64,000 bases of DNA, from contig NC_039361.1 of assembly GCF_003573695.1 (NCBI RefSeq), positions 136,494,777 through 136,558,776 of the forward strand. The letters run 5' to 3'. The position numbers were made by a program, and so were the translations under genes. The notes below the pieces were generated by a model. It was not told the DNA's origin. It was given only the letters and a program-made list of their open reading frames with translations, and searched no databases. This document shows, in pieces, positions 10,953 to 23,513 of this stretch. How positions within the stretch are numbered: position 1 is the stretch's first letter; every line of letters starts with the position of its first letter. Origin of the DNA: Papaver somniferum. Its lineage: Eukaryota; Streptophyta; Magnoliopsida; Ranunculales; Papaveraceae.

Positions 10953-13377
10953 TGTTAGAGCATTGCTCGGTCGAACTCGCATGCGTTGCTATCTCAAGCT
11001 TGCTTGTCAATGTTAGTGATCAAAACCATAAGTCTTGATTTCTAGTCTATTATAGCTAAGTCTCGAACTAGGATAAAAGTGTAGTTGATCTCAAGGACTT
11101 CATGGAAATTCATCATACAAGTAGAAGAACTACTTAAGGAACCGGTGGAACTTCTCGACAAAAAAGTATGTGAAGACTTGAACCTATCTATCACTGAAAA
11201 GTCTATCTACTCTATCTCCTACTCTTTAAGACAAGAAGTCGTATGCTATATATATAGACTTCGATTATATACATGTGGTATTTCGATCCGAGTATACCTC
11301 GCCTATATATATCTCGAAATATGAGTTGGTAAGCTTTTCTCTTTAACCAAGTTTATCTTTACCATGTGACAAAAGTCATGATATATTTCAATCATCTTGA
11401 AAATTGCTTTGACGAGAAATGGTGTAACAACTATATAACGTCCTCTAAGAATGTTTCAATGATTGAAATGAGAGTTTAGATTACATAACCAATGATGGAC
11501 ATAAGCATTGTTGTGGAAACACATTTATGTATAAGTCCTATTCCTTGAACCAAAGTTTGCGAACTTTGTTGATCAAGAGAACCGGAAGAGTGGCATGAGC
11601 CAAGTCCGCGAACTGTCGAAGTTCTCAAACCCGAGAATTTCTGCTGGAATTGACAAACTACTTTCATGAAACTAAGTCCGCGAACCGACGAAGTTCTCAT
11701 ACCCGAGAATTTCTGCTGGAGTTTGTAAACTCTGCCCGGTAAGTTAAGTCCGCGAACCTAGTCTGCGAACTTGAGAAGGTTATATATCTGAAGATGATTT
11801 CTGAACTTAAACTTAAAAAAGATTAAGGAATGCAGTTTGAAAACCGTAGCTATAAAAGTTCATGAACCGATTCAAGTGAATCAAATCATCTTTGCTTCAA
11901 TTGTGTCTTGTGTAGTACATGAGATTTCCTTGCAATTGAACAACTCTCTAACTAGTTCATTTGAAGTTATTTGAACTAGTTATGGTGAAGAAGAACATGG
12001 TTGGTATGGAATGATCATATGGCTAACCATTTGGTTAACTATTGTTGAACCAACAGGTGCATACATTTGGGTACGGTTAACAAACCTAGAAGCGTGCATT
12101 GTCAAGTGTGTGTAACAAGCTAAGTTTTCGATCTAACGGTTGAGAAATATTAGCTTGAATCTAAATCAGGTTTTCATCTAACGATGGATATTGATTGCTT
12201 TGTTTCCAAGGTAACTTAATTGGAAACCCTGATTTGAAAGACTATATAAAGGAGACATCTAGTATTGTGCAAAACTAATCCCCACACCTCACGTGTTATA
12301 CTAGTTTGCGTGCTAGAGTCGATTCTCCTTTAACCTTTGGTTTTCTTCTTCTAAAACCAGCTTAACGACTTAAAGACTTCATTGGGATTGTGAAGCCAGA
12401 CCGATACTACTTTTATCGTAGTTGTGTGATTTGATCCTGCATCTTCTATCATACGAGTACAATCAGATTGATTGGCTTGAGATTGATATCTCCGATAGGA
12501 AAGATATAAAAAGTAGTCACAAATATCTTCGTCTCATTGTTTGTGATTCCGCAACATCTTGTTTCGCTACCATACAATTAAGATTGTTGTGAGGTGATTG
12601 ATAACTCTAGGTTGTTCTTCGGGAATATAAGATTGGATTATCAATTGGTTCATGTTCACCTTGATTATTATCAAAAGACGGAACAAAACCTTTTAGGGTT
12701 TATCTGCGGGAGACAGATTGATCCTTTGATAGACTTGTCTGTGTGAGACAGATATGTTTATTGTCAAAGCCTGCGATTTTGGGTCGTAGCAACACTTAGT
12801 TGTGGGTGAGATCAACTAAGGGAATCAATTGCGCAGTATCCTGCTGGGATCAGAGGCTAGGGGGTACAACTGTACCTTGGATCAGTGGGAGACTGATTGG
12901 GGTTCAACTACAGTCCAGTCCGAAGTTAGCTTGGAATAGGCTAGTGTGTGTAGCGGCTTAATACAGTGTGTGTTCAATCTGGACTAGGTCCTGGGGTTTT
13001 TTGCAATTGCGGTTTCCTCGTTAACAAAATTTCTGGTGTCTGTGTTATTTATATTTCCGCATTATATTTGTTTATATAATTGAAATAATACAGGTCGTGC
13101 GTTTGAATCAATCAATTGAAAATCCAACCTTCGGTTGTTGATTGATATTGATTGATCCTTGGATATTGGTCTTTGGTACCATCCAAGTTATTCCTTGTGT
13201 TTGATTAGAACTCGCAGTTCTTGCTTGAGTAAATCAAATCAAGAAGAGAGATATAAACTCGTTGATATACTTTTAATTGATTGAGTCTTGTTGATTCTCT
13301 TAAAAATATATTCGAGTTCGTCCATACAGATTTCTAAGCGAAATATTGGGTGGTGTTGTTAGACCCCCGCTTTTTCA
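10953..13377 (+). repeat. 5' LTR of outer Sirevirus-like element (LTR1)
   Basis: It starts TGTTAGAGCATTG and ends CCGCTTTTTCA, 2,425 bp. Its closest partner is LTR4 (23514-25932); in the last ~300 bp I see about ten differences, mostly transitions. It holds repeated (T)CCGCGAAC motifs at about 11600-11770 and a probable TATA (GACTATATAAAGG) near 12240. Confidence 0.88.
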
Positions 13378-13379
13378 AT

Positions 13380-13391
13380 TGGTATCAGAGC
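13380..13391 (+). other. Primer binding site, initiator-Met tRNA type
   Basis: TGGTATCAGAGC starts two bases after the LTR. It matches the 3' end of plant initiator methionine tRNA, the usual copia primer. Confidence 0.9.
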
Positions 13392-13443
13392 AGGCAAACA
13401 CGTTTAAGACCTTACAAGTCTGTGTTTGTAGCGATCTGACTCT

Positions 13444-15006
13444 ATGGACAGAGGTGTTATCTTTATTAACGTACCACCAGTCTTCAATGGCTCTAATTAC
13501 TTATGGTGGAAAATTACTATGTGATCTTTTCATCAAGCGCGTGATTTTCAATCATGGGTATATGTTGTTAATGGCTATGATGCTCCCGTTGTGGCAGTTG
13601 GAGATGTAAACGTTCCCAAGAATATTGGTGAATATAGTCCTGCCGAGATACTTGCTGCAAAGCAAAATTCTGACGGTTTGAACGCCATCATACATGCCAT
13701 TACCCCAAATCTTCAGCACTATGTGTCGAATTGCACTAGGTCTAAAAATGCTTGGGATATCTTAGAAACCATATTTGAAGGTAACTCCAGTGAAAAGGAA
13801 GCTAGGCTTCAAAACCTTAATTCCGATTGGGAGAACCTTCGTATGGCAGATGATGATACATTTGATGAGTTTAATCAAAGAGTGACTGAAATTGTTAATA
13901 CATCTTTTGCATTGGGTAAGACTATTCCTGAAAAGGACATTGTGATGAAAATTCTCAGATCGCTGCCATCTAGATACGAGTCTAAGAAGCATGCCACCGT
14001 TGAGGGAAATAACCTTGATAATCTTTCCAGAGATACATTGGTTGGAAAGCTAAAGATCTTTTATCATGAGTATACATCCAAAATCGGAAAGGATGTTTCC
14101 TTTAAAGCACAGAAGAACACTAAGTTACTTGATAAAAGTAAAAGTGTTTATGTCTTTGAGGATGATCAGTCTGAGGGTGATTTTTCGGATGAAGATCTTG
14201 AAAAATCAGTCTCCTTGATTGCAATACAGTTTAGGGATCTTCTATTGAAGATAAGTAAACGGTTTTCAAGAAACAAACCTAGGTCATCAGATAAACCTCA
14301 CAATCGCGTTCCTTCTAAAAACAGGGATGCTGACGAGGCTGATGATGAGGATACGCCACAATGCTTTAAGTGTGAAGGTTTTGGTCATTTTGCAAACGAG
14401 TGCCCAAATCGTAGAAAATACACTGGGAACAAAGGCCTTGTTGTAACACTTGATGAGATGTCTGAGATCTATGATTCTGATGAAGATAGGGAATCAAGTG
14501 TTGGTCTTCTATGTGAAAACATTGATTTTTATAATTGTAGCAATACATATATCAACCTTGATAGTTTCGGTGAAGAAGAAAATCCAATCAAGCTAGAAGA
14601 ATCAATTGACCCATCCTTTGGAAACTCTGTTTGTAATGTTTCAGGATCTACTATGTGTTTAGCTGCTTTCACACCATAGATGCCTGAATATTATCCAAGT
14701 TTGACGTGCTTGTTTTGTTCTCACAAGGGTAAAGAACTATCAAGATGTTACAAGTACAAACATCAAGTGAGGCACGCCAACAAACTTCAACGAAGATCAA
14801 ATCGATTGGGAAGGAAGCTTAAACTTGCTCAGAAGACTGCTGAGGTATGTAGGATTTTATCTTCGTCTAAGAAGTTGGTTTCCAAAGACAAAATAAGACT
14901 ATTAGAGAAGAATGTATGGTCAAATTGCTTTGATAGACAGAAGTTTGAGGAGTCCTCTATAGAGGAAAATGATGGACAAATTGTTTTTCACCATAACACA
15001 AATTGA
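13444..15006 (+). pseudogene. copia-type gag with zinc knuckle, two nonsense codons
   Basis: The frame runs from ATG 13444 to TGA 15006 with in-frame stops at 13522-13524 (TGA) and 14677-14679 (TAG). The N terminus has the PPVFNGSNYLWWK pattern of copia gag (DUF4219/UBN2 type), followed by a long helical core (KNAWDILETIFEG, RLQNLNSDWENLRM). A CCHC knuckle at 14362-14403 reads C-F-K-C-X4-H-X4-C. The tail after the second stop is basic and rich in Cys/Lys. Both stops could arise from C-to-T change (CGA to TGA, CAG to TAG), which fits methylated plant DNA. No protease, integrase or reverse transcriptase follows. Gag would package element RNA into particles; this copy cannot make the whole protein. 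Confidence 0.85.
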
Positions 15007-15313
15007 TTGTGTTGTTTGGTAAATCTTGTCTCATGTGCCTGATCAAAAAGAGACAAGGTTGTGTACCAATCAGGATTTAGGAAAAGTTTGTCTTCTTTCC
15101 TTAGTTGTTTGTCTATCAAAATAAAATAAAGGGTTATTATCGAAAATTCTACTATTTATAGGGTTTAGAGTTGGACGTCCACGAACCTGTTTAAAGGTTG
15201 CGAACCCTACATTCCTTTTTCCTCTCTGATATCCTTTATATCTTAATACTGCTTGATGAGATTGTGAATTCAACTCACAAAAACCAGTTGTTTATAACTG
15301 TTCTCTAAGCATA

Positions 15314-15679
15314 ATGACTTTGAATGGAAAAGATGTCAACATGATTGTTAAGATATCAATCAAGGAAAAAGACAAATCTCCAGTAACTCCGTCCTTGAAA
15401 AGAATGAGGAGGAATACAAGAAAGCCAAGGGCTTTACCTTCTAACTCTCAGAAGTTTTCTGTTGTTCTTGATGAGTTGAAGGAAGTAAGAAAGGAGATTA
15501 GTGAAATAAAGGCTTGCGTTTTAAGATCTTTGGAGATTCAGAAGGCCCTGGTTCGACATCATCGGCCAAGACGGTTTGTTGGTATCGACTCCTTCCTCCA
15601 CGAACCTTATATTCCAATGGCTGTTGACGACAAGGAGTTCGGGAATGATAAGGAATTTCTCAAAGAAATTGTTTCCTAG
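15314..15679 (+). CDS. 121-residue protein of unknown function in the non-autonomous element (ORF2, copy 1)
   Basis: I do not recognise the family. The frame is open and lies about 300 bp after gag, where pol would normally be. The protein has a basic stretch (LKRMRRNTRKPRA), then a heptad-like helix of roughly 35 residues (VLDELKEVRKEISEI...) that could form a coiled coil, then a conserved tail (RRFVGIDSFLHEPYIP). The same frame recurs intact at 18809-19174, with about 16 of 121 residues different. By hand I count about 19 non-silent and 6 silent base differences, so the pair itself shows no clear purifying selection. It could be an envelope-like or accessory relic, a helper of gag, or a chance frame that has stayed open. 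Confidence 0.5.
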   Translation: MTLNGKDVNMIVKISIKEKDKSPVTPSLKRMRRNTRKPRALPSNSQKFSVVLDELKEVRKEISEIKACVLRSLEIQKALVRHHRPRRFVGIDSFLHEPYIPMAVDDKEFGNDKEFLKEIVS

Positions 15680-17040
15680 TATGTCTTCTTTTTGGTTTAG
15701 TTGGAAGAATAACTTGTGGTTTGAATAGTAATGCTTGTGACTACACATAGCTATTATTTTTCATCTTCTTGTTCTTTTTTTTAGGTTTATTGGTTTAAAT
15801 TCTAAAAACTATTTGGAAGATGATGTTTTTGCAGTATTAATCTTTATGATTTGTTATATTGCAATTTGTTATGGGATATTGGTGTTTATGTCCGTGAACC
15901 AAGTTTGTTCCATACCTTGTCAAAAGTAAAGTCGTTCATGATTGGTATTCACCTACTGGTAAAAGAATGAATGGACTTTTGACAAATACAAAAGTTAAGC
16001 CTATATTGTCAAATATTTAATGGAAGATAGGTTAAAATATTTTGTTTTCAAGGATTATGTCTATTAATATCGTTATGCAAATAGTGGTGGAAAATAGAAT
16101 GAATCCTTATGTATTCCGCAGTATTGATCATCCCTGATCCATATTTTATGTATTACTGTGAGGCTCCGTAATCTATCTTATGTTGAGCACTATACAACCA
16201 AGTTGATTTGCTAGCTTAGTTGTTGTTCCGTGAGATATGTTATGTCGAGCATATTGAACTAAATTAATCATCTTGTTTGGTTATTTAGTTATTGCTCCGT
16301 AAGTTTTCTTATGTCGAGCAAAACAAATGACAATTCAATTGATTACTTTTGTGATTAGTTTGGTTGTGTATTCCAATTAGATTAATTATGAGTTCTCTTG
16401 TAATTAATCTAGTTGAGTATTTTCGTGTCTCCATAAGTTCTCTTATGTTGAGCATAAAATTGATCACTTTTTGTGTTTAACTTGATTGCGTATTCCGATT
16501 AAATTAATCACGGGTTTACTTGTGATTAATTTGATTGAGTTTTTGGATATGGAAAATCATTCCTATGTTTTTTTTTGTGTCCAATAAAAATCCTTCTTTT
16601 CTTTTGCAATTAAGGTCGCTCTTGTTGTTCTTTCGGGAATGACATCAAATGGGGGAGAGTTCTTTTGAACTTGTGCTTAATGGTCATATCTTGAGGGGTG
16701 TGCCGTTGTGGAATTTTAGAGGGGTTATCTTGTATCTTTAAACTCCTTGATGAATGCATTTAGCTTCGGCTTTATGATTGCATCTAAATTAGTTGGTATG
16801 TATTTTTCCTTTTGTCATGAAATGTCTCTCTCGGAAATTTCCTTTTCTTGTACCTTTGCCAATTTTATTGACAAAAAGGGAGAGAATTAATATGTAGTTC
16901 ATACTACAAATACATATGGTTTTCGGATCATTGTGTAAGGGGGAGTAGTTCCCATGTGAGATGGAGTATTGACTAAGGGGGAGTGATACATATCACCATA
17001 GTATTATTGTTGAAGTTGTGATACAATTGAACTTTGACGT
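15680..17040 (+). other. Non-coding tail of outer element with several polypurine runs
   Basis: No gene is seen. Purine runs resembling retroviral polypurine tracts occur at about 16651 (GGGGGAGAG), 16875 (AAAGGGAGAGAA), 16937 (AAGGGGGAGTAG) and 16975 (AAGGGGGAGTG). Repeated phrases such as CTCCGTAA...TCTTATGTTGAGCA occur at about 16165-16450. Multiple tracts of this kind are known from Sireviruses. The segment is interrupted at 17040 by the nested copy and resumes at 23262. Confidence 0.7.
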
Positions 17041-18618
17041 TGTCAGAGCATTGATCGGTCGAACTCTCATGCGTTGATATCTCAAGCATGTTTGTCAATG
17101 TTAGTGATCAAAACTATAAGTCTTGATTTCTAGTCTATTATAGCTAAGTCTCGGACTAGGATAGAAAGTGTAGTTGAGTTCAAGGACTTCATGGTGATTC
17201 ATTATACAAGTAGAAGAACTACTCAAGGAACCGGTGGAACGTCTCTACAAAAAGGTATGTGAAGACTTGAACTTATCTATCACTCAAAAGTCTATCTACT
17301 TTATCTCCTACTTTTTGAGACAAGAAGTCGTATGCTATATATATAGACTTGGATTATACACATTTGGTATTTCGAGCCAAGTATACTTCGCCTATCTATA
17401 TCTCGAAATATGTGTTGGTAAGCTTTTCGCTTCGATCAAGTTTATCTTTACCATGTGACGAAATTCATGATATGTTTCAATCATCTTGAAAATTGCTTTG
17501 ATGAGAAATGGGGTAACAACTATATAACGTCCTCTAAGAATGTTTCAATGATTGAAATGAGAGTTTAGATTACATAACCAATGGTGGACATAAGCATTGT
17601 TGTGGAACCACATTTATGTATAAATTCTATTCCTTGAACCAAAGTTTGTGAACTTTGTTGATCAAGAGAACCGAAAGAATGGGGTGAGCCAAATCTGCGA
17701 ACTCAGTCCGCGAACTGCCAAAGTTCTCAAACCTGAGAATTTCCGCTGGATTTGACAAACTACTTGCATGAAAATAAGTCCACGAACTCAGTCCGCGAAC
17801 CCAGTATGCGAACCGACGAATTTCTCATACCCGAAAATTTATGCTGGAGTTTGTAAACTCTGCCCGGTAACTTAAATCCGCGAACCTAGTCTGCGAACTT
17901 GAGAAGGTTATATATCTAAACATAATTTATGAACTTAAACTCAAAAACACTAAGGAATGCAGTTTTCAAACCGTGGCTATAAAAGTTCATGAACCGATTC
18001 AAGTGAATCAAATCATCTTTGCATCAATTGTGTCTTGTTTAGTACATGAGATTTCCTTGCAATTGAACAACTCTCTAACTAGTTCATCTTGAAGTCATTT
18101 GAACTAGTTATGGTGAAGAAGAACATGATTGATATGAAATGCTCATATGGCTAACCATTTGGTTAACTATTGTTGAACCAACAAGTGCATACGTTTGGGT
18201 ACGGTTAACAAACCTAGAAGCGTGCATTGTCAAGTGTGTGTAACAAGCTAAGTTATCGATATAACGGTTGAGAAATATTATCTTGAATCTAAATCAGGTT
18301 TTCATCTAGTGGTGAATATTGAATGCTTTGTTACTAAGCTAACATTGATTGCAAACCCTGATTTGAAAGACTATATAAAGGAGACATCTATTATTGTGCA
18401 AAACTAATACCCACACCTCAGTGTGATAGTAGTTTGCCTGCTAGAGTCGATTCTTCTTTAACCTTTGATTTTCTTATTCTAAAACCAGGTTAACGACTTA
18501 AAGACTTCATTGGGATTGTGAAGCCAGACCGATACTAATTTTATCGTAGTTGTGTGACCTGATCTTGCATCTTCTATTGTACGAGTACAATCAGATTGAT
18601 TGGCTTGAGATTGATATC
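17041..18618 (+). repeat. Truncated 5' LTR of the nested copy (LTR2)
   Basis: It starts TGTCAGAGCATTGATCGG (TGTTAG changed to TGTCAG) and follows LTR1 to GAGATTGATATC, where it jumps to internal sequence AAATAAAGGGTTATT. About 850 bp of LTR are missing. Confidence 0.85.
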
Positions 18619-18808
18619 AAATAAAGGGTTATTATCGACAATTCTACACTTTATAGAGTTTAGAGTTGGGCGTCCACGAACCTGTTTAAAGGTTGTGAAC
18701 CCTACATTATTTTTTCCTCTCTGATATCCTTTATATCTTAAGACTGCTTGATGAGATTGTGAATTCCACTCACAAAAACCAGTTGTTTATAAATGTTCTC
18801 TAAGCATC

Positions 18809-19174
18809 ATGTCTTTGGATGGAAAAGATGTCAATATGATTGTTAAGCTATCAATCAAGGAAAAAGAGAAATCTCCAGTAACTCCTTCCTTGAAAAGAAA
18901 TAGGAGGAATACAAGAAAGCCAAGGGCTGTCCCTTCTAACTCTCGGAAGTTTTCCAATGTTCTTGATGAGTTGAAGGAAGTAAGAAAGGATATTAGTGAA
19001 ATAAATACTTACGTTTTAAGATCTTTGGAAATTCAGAAGGCCCTGGTTCGACATTATCAGCCAAGACGGTTCGTTGGTATTGACTCCTTCCTCCACGAAC
19101 CTTATATTCCAGTGGCTGTTGACGACAAGGAGTTCGGGAATGATAAGGAATTTCTCAAAGGCATTGTTTCCTAG
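18809..19174 (+). CDS. ORF2 of the nested copy, 121 residues, unknown function
   Basis: This is the intact counterpart of 15314-15679, with the same length, start and stop and roughly 87 percent identical residues by hand count. The central helix (VLDELKEVRKDISEI) and the tail RRFVGIDSFLHEPYIP are kept. Here it follows directly on the deletion junction, so no gag precedes it. See copy 1 for possible roles. Confidence 0.5.
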   Translation: MSLDGKDVNMIVKLSIKEKEKSPVTPSLKRNRRNTRKPRAVPSNSRKFSNVLDELKEVRKDISEINTYVLRSLEIQKALVRHYQPRRFVGIDSFLHEPYIPVAVDDKEFGNDKEFLKGIVS

Positions 19175-20802
19175 TATGTATTCTTTTTGGTTTAGTTGGA
19201 GGAATAACTAGTGCTTTGAATAGCAATGATTGTGACTACACATAGCTATTTTTTTCATCTTCTTGTTCTTTTTTAGGTTTATTGGTATTAAATTCTAAAA
19301 ATATTTGGAGGATGATGTTTTGCAATATTAATCTTTATGATTTGTTATATTGCAATTTGTTATGGGATATTGGTGTTTACGTCCGTGAACTATGTTTGTC
19401 CCATACTTTGTCAAAAGTAAAGTCGTTCGTGTTCGGTATTCACGTACTGGTAAAAGAATGAATTGACTTTTGACAAATACAAAAGTTAAGCCTATATTGT
19501 CAAATACTTTGATGGAAGATAGGTTAAAATCTTTTGTTTTCAAGGATTATTTCTATTAATTGTCGTTATGCAAATAGTGATTGAAGATAGAATGAATCCT
19601 TGTGTATTCCGCATTATTGATCATCCCTGATCCATATTTTATGTGTTACCGTGAGGCTCCGTAATGTATCTTATGTTGAGCACTATACAAACAAGTTGAT
19701 TTTTTAGCTTAGTTGGTCTTCGGTGAGATATGCTATGTCGAGCATATTGAACTAAATTAATCATCTTGTTTGGTTATGTAGTTATTGCTCCGTAAGTTTT
19801 CTTATGTCGAGCAAAACAAATGACAAGTAAATTGATTATTTTGTGATTAGTTAGGTTGTGTATTCCAATTAGATTAATTATGGGTTCTCTTGTAATTAAT
19901 ATAGTTGAGTATTTTCGTGTCTCCATAAGTTCCTTTATGTTGAGCATAATCAATTGAATTGATCACTTTTTGTGTTTAATTTGATTGCAGTATTCCGATT
20001 AAATTAATCATGGGTTTACTTGTGATTAATTTGATTGAGTTTTTGGATATGGAAAATCATTCCTATGGTTTTTTTTGTCCAATAAAAATCCTTCTTTTCT
20101 TTGAAATTTAGGCCGCTCTTGTTGTTCTTTCGGGAATGACATCAAATGGGGGAGAGTTCTTTTGAACTTGTGTTTAATAGTCATATCTTGAGGGGTGTGC
20201 GGCTGTGGAAATTTAGAGGGGTTATCTTGTATCTTTAAATTCCTTGATGAATGAATTTAACTTCGGCTTTATGATTGCATCTAAATTAGTTGGTATGTAT
20301 TTTTTTTCCTTTTGTCATGGAATGTCTCTCTCGAAAATTTCATTATGATCCCGTTCTTGTACCTTTGCCAATTTTATTGACAAAAAGGGGGAGAATTAAT
20401 ATGTAGTTCACACTACAAATACATATGGTTTTCGGATCATTGTGTAAGGGGGAGTGGTTTCCATGTGAGATGGAGTATTGATTAAGGGCGAGTGATACAT
20501 ATCACCATAGTATTATTGTTGAAGTTGTGATACAATTGAACTTTGACGTTGTGTAATAATACTATGACACTGTATAACAATGATCGGGAACTATGTTTTC
20601 TCATTGTTATAGCTACGGATCTTCAACAACGGTGATGATAAACTTACAACTTTTGGGATCATTGGAGTACTTGGAAATGACGAAGATTTCGAAGAATGTT
20701 GAAGATTAGACATGTGGAATAGGAGATACTAAAGTTTCTTTATCTGTTTTGTATTCCATATGTATTGATAGTTTTGTCACTAAAATTGACAAAGGGGGAG
20801 AT
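19175..20802 (+). other. Non-coding tail of the nested copy with polypurine tract
   Basis: It parallels 15680-17040 and then continues through the final ~258 bp to the tract ACAAAGGGGGAGAT (20790-20802) just before the 3' LTR. Other purine runs lie near 20148, 20385 and 20448. No gene is seen. Confidence 0.75.
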
Positions 20803-23256
20803 TGTTAGAGCATTGTTCGGTCGAACTCGCATGCGTTGCTATCTCAAGCATGTTTGTCAATGTTAGTGATCAAAACTATAAGTCTTGATTTCTAGTCTAT
20901 TATAGCCAAGTCTCGGACTAGGATAGAAAGTGTAGTTGAGCTCAAGGACTTCATGGAGATTCATCATACAAGTAGAAGAACTACTCAAGGAACCGGTGGA
21001 ACTTCTCGACAAAAAGGTATTTGAAGACTTGAACTTATCTATCACTCAAAAGTTTATCTACTCTATCTCCTACTATTTGAGACAAGAAGTCGTATGCTAT
21101 ATATATAGACTTGGATTATACACATTTAGTATTTCGATCCTAGTATACCTCGCCTATCTATATCTCGAAATATGTGTTGGTGAGATTTTCGCTTCGATCA
21201 AGTTTATATTTACCATGTGACGAAAGTCATGATATGTTTCAATCATCTTGAAAATTACTTTGACGAGATATGGTGTAACAACTGTATAACGTCCTCTAAG
21301 AATGTTTCAATGATTGAAATGAGAGTTTAGATTACATAACCAATGGTAGACATAAGCATTGTTGTGGAAACACATTTATGTATAAGTCTTATTCCTTGAA
21401 CCAAAGTTTGCGAACTTTGTTGATCAAGAGAACCGGAAGAATGGCGTGAGCCAAGTCTGCGAACTGCCGAAGTTATCAAACTCGAGAATTTATGCTGGAG
21501 TTGAAAAACTACTTGCGTGAAACTAACTCTGCGAACTCAGTCCGCGAACCGGCGAAGTTCTCATACCCGAGAATTTCTGCTGGAGTTTGTAAACTCTGCA
21601 CGGTAACTTAAGTCCGCGAACCTAGTCTGCGAACTTGAGAAGGTTATATATCTAAAGATGATTTCTGAACTTAAACTTAAAAAGACTAAGGAATGCAGTT
21701 TGAAAACCGTGGCTACAAAAGTTCATGAACCCATTCAAGTGAATCAAATCATCTTTGCTTCAATTATGTCTTGTATAGTACATGAGATTTCCTTGCAATT
21801 GAACAACTCTCTTACTAGTTCATCTTGAAGTCATTTGAACTAGTTATGGTGAAGAAGAACATGATTGATATGAAATACTCGTATGGCTAACCATTTGGTT
21901 AACTATTGTTGAACCAAAAAGTGCATACGTTTGGGTACGCAAGCGTGCATTGTCAAGTGTGTGTAACAAGCTAATTTTTCGATTTAACGGTTGAGAAATA
22001 TTAGTTGAATCTAAATCAGGTTTTCATCTAACGGTGAATATTGAATGCTTCGTTACTAAGCTAACATTGATTGCAAACCCTGATTTGAAAGACTATAAAA
22101 AGAAGACATCTAGTATTGTGCAAAACTAATCCCCACACCTCACGTGTGATACTAGTTTGCATGCTAGAGTCGTTTCTCCTTTAACCTTGGGTTTTCTACT
22201 TCTAAAACCAGGTTAATGACTTAAAGACTTCATGGGGATTGTGAAGTCAGACCAATACTACTTTTATCATAGTTGTGTGATCTGATCTTGCATCTTCTAT
22301 CGTACGAGTACAATCAGATTGATTGGCTTGAGATTGATATCTCCGATAGGCAAGATATAAAAAGTAATCACGATTATCTTCGTCTCATTGTTTGTGATTC
22401 CGCAACATCTTGTTTCGCTACCATACGATTAAGATTGTTGTGAGGTGATTGATAACTCTAGGCTGCTCTTCGGGAATATAAGACTGGATTATCAATTGGT
22501 TCCTGTTCACCTTGATTATTATCAAAAGACAGAACAAAACCTTTAGGGTTTATCTGTGGGAGTCAGATTGATCCTTTGATATACTTGTCTGTGTGAGACA
22601 AATTTGTTTATTGTCAAAGCCTGCGATTTTGGGTCGTAGCAACTCTTAGTTGTGGGTGAGATCAGCTAAGGGAATCAAGTGTGCAGTATCCTGCTGGGAT
22701 CAGAGGCGTAGGGAGTACACCTGTACCTTGGATCGGTGGGAGACTTATTGGGGTTCAACTACAGTCCAGTCCGAAATTAGCTTGGAGTAGGCTAGTGTCT
22801 GTAGCGGCTTAATACAGTATGTGTTCAATCTGGACTAGGTCCCGGGGTTTTTCTGCATTTGCGGTTTCCTCGTTAACAAAATTTATGGTGTCTGTGTTAT
22901 TTAAATTTTCGCATTATATTGTTTTATCTTTATAATTGAAATAATACAGGTTGTGCGTTAGATCATCAATTAGAGTAATCCAACCTTTGGTTGTTGATTG
23001 TCATTGATTGATCATTGGATATTGATCTTTGGTACCATCCAAGTTATTCCTTGTGTTTGATTAAAGACTCACTGATTTCCATTAGTTCGAGTAAATCAAA
23101 ACAAGAGAGAGATATTAACTCCTTGAGATACTTCTACTTAGATTGAGTCTAACAGTCTAGTTGATTCTCGGGAAAGTATTTCGGAGTTAGTCCATACAAA
23201 TTGCTAAGCGAAATATTGGGTGTTATTGTTAGACACCCCCCCCCCCTCCTTTTTCA
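20803..23256 (+). repeat. 3' LTR of the nested copy (LTR3)
   Basis: It runs from TGTTAGAGCATTGTTCGG to a C-rich end CCCTCCTTTTTCA, 2,454 bp. Its last 350 bp differ more from LTR1 and LTR4 than these do from each other, supporting its pairing with LTR2 and a distinct origin. A run of about 13 C at 23236-23247 may be length-variable. Confidence 0.85.
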
Positions 23257-23513
23257 GATGTTGTGTAATAATACTATGACACTGTATAACAATGATCGAG
23301 AACTATGTTTTCTCATTGTTATAGCTACGGATCTTCAACAACGGTGATGCTAAACTTACAACCTTTGGGATCATTAGAGTAATTGGAAGTGACGAAGATT
23401 TCGAGGAATGTTGAAGATTAAACATGTGGAATATGATCTACTAAAGTTTCTTTATCTTTTTTGTATTCCATATGTATTGATAGTTTGTCACTAAAATTGA
23501 AAAATGGGGAGAT

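Larger units (their letters stand above)
17041..23256 (+). mobile_element. Nested Sirevirus-like copy inside the outer element
   Basis: A second member of the same family inserted into the 3' non-coding part of the outer one. Flanks are GACGT (17036-17040) and GATGT (23257-23261), a 5-bp duplication with one C-to-T change. Removing the insertion makes the outer tail continuous with the intact version seen at 20540-20560. Its 5' LTR is cut at about 18618 and fused to a point equivalent to 15124 of the outer copy, a deletion of about 2.6 kb that removed the LTR end, primer site and gag. ORF2 and the tail remain. Confidence 0.82.
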
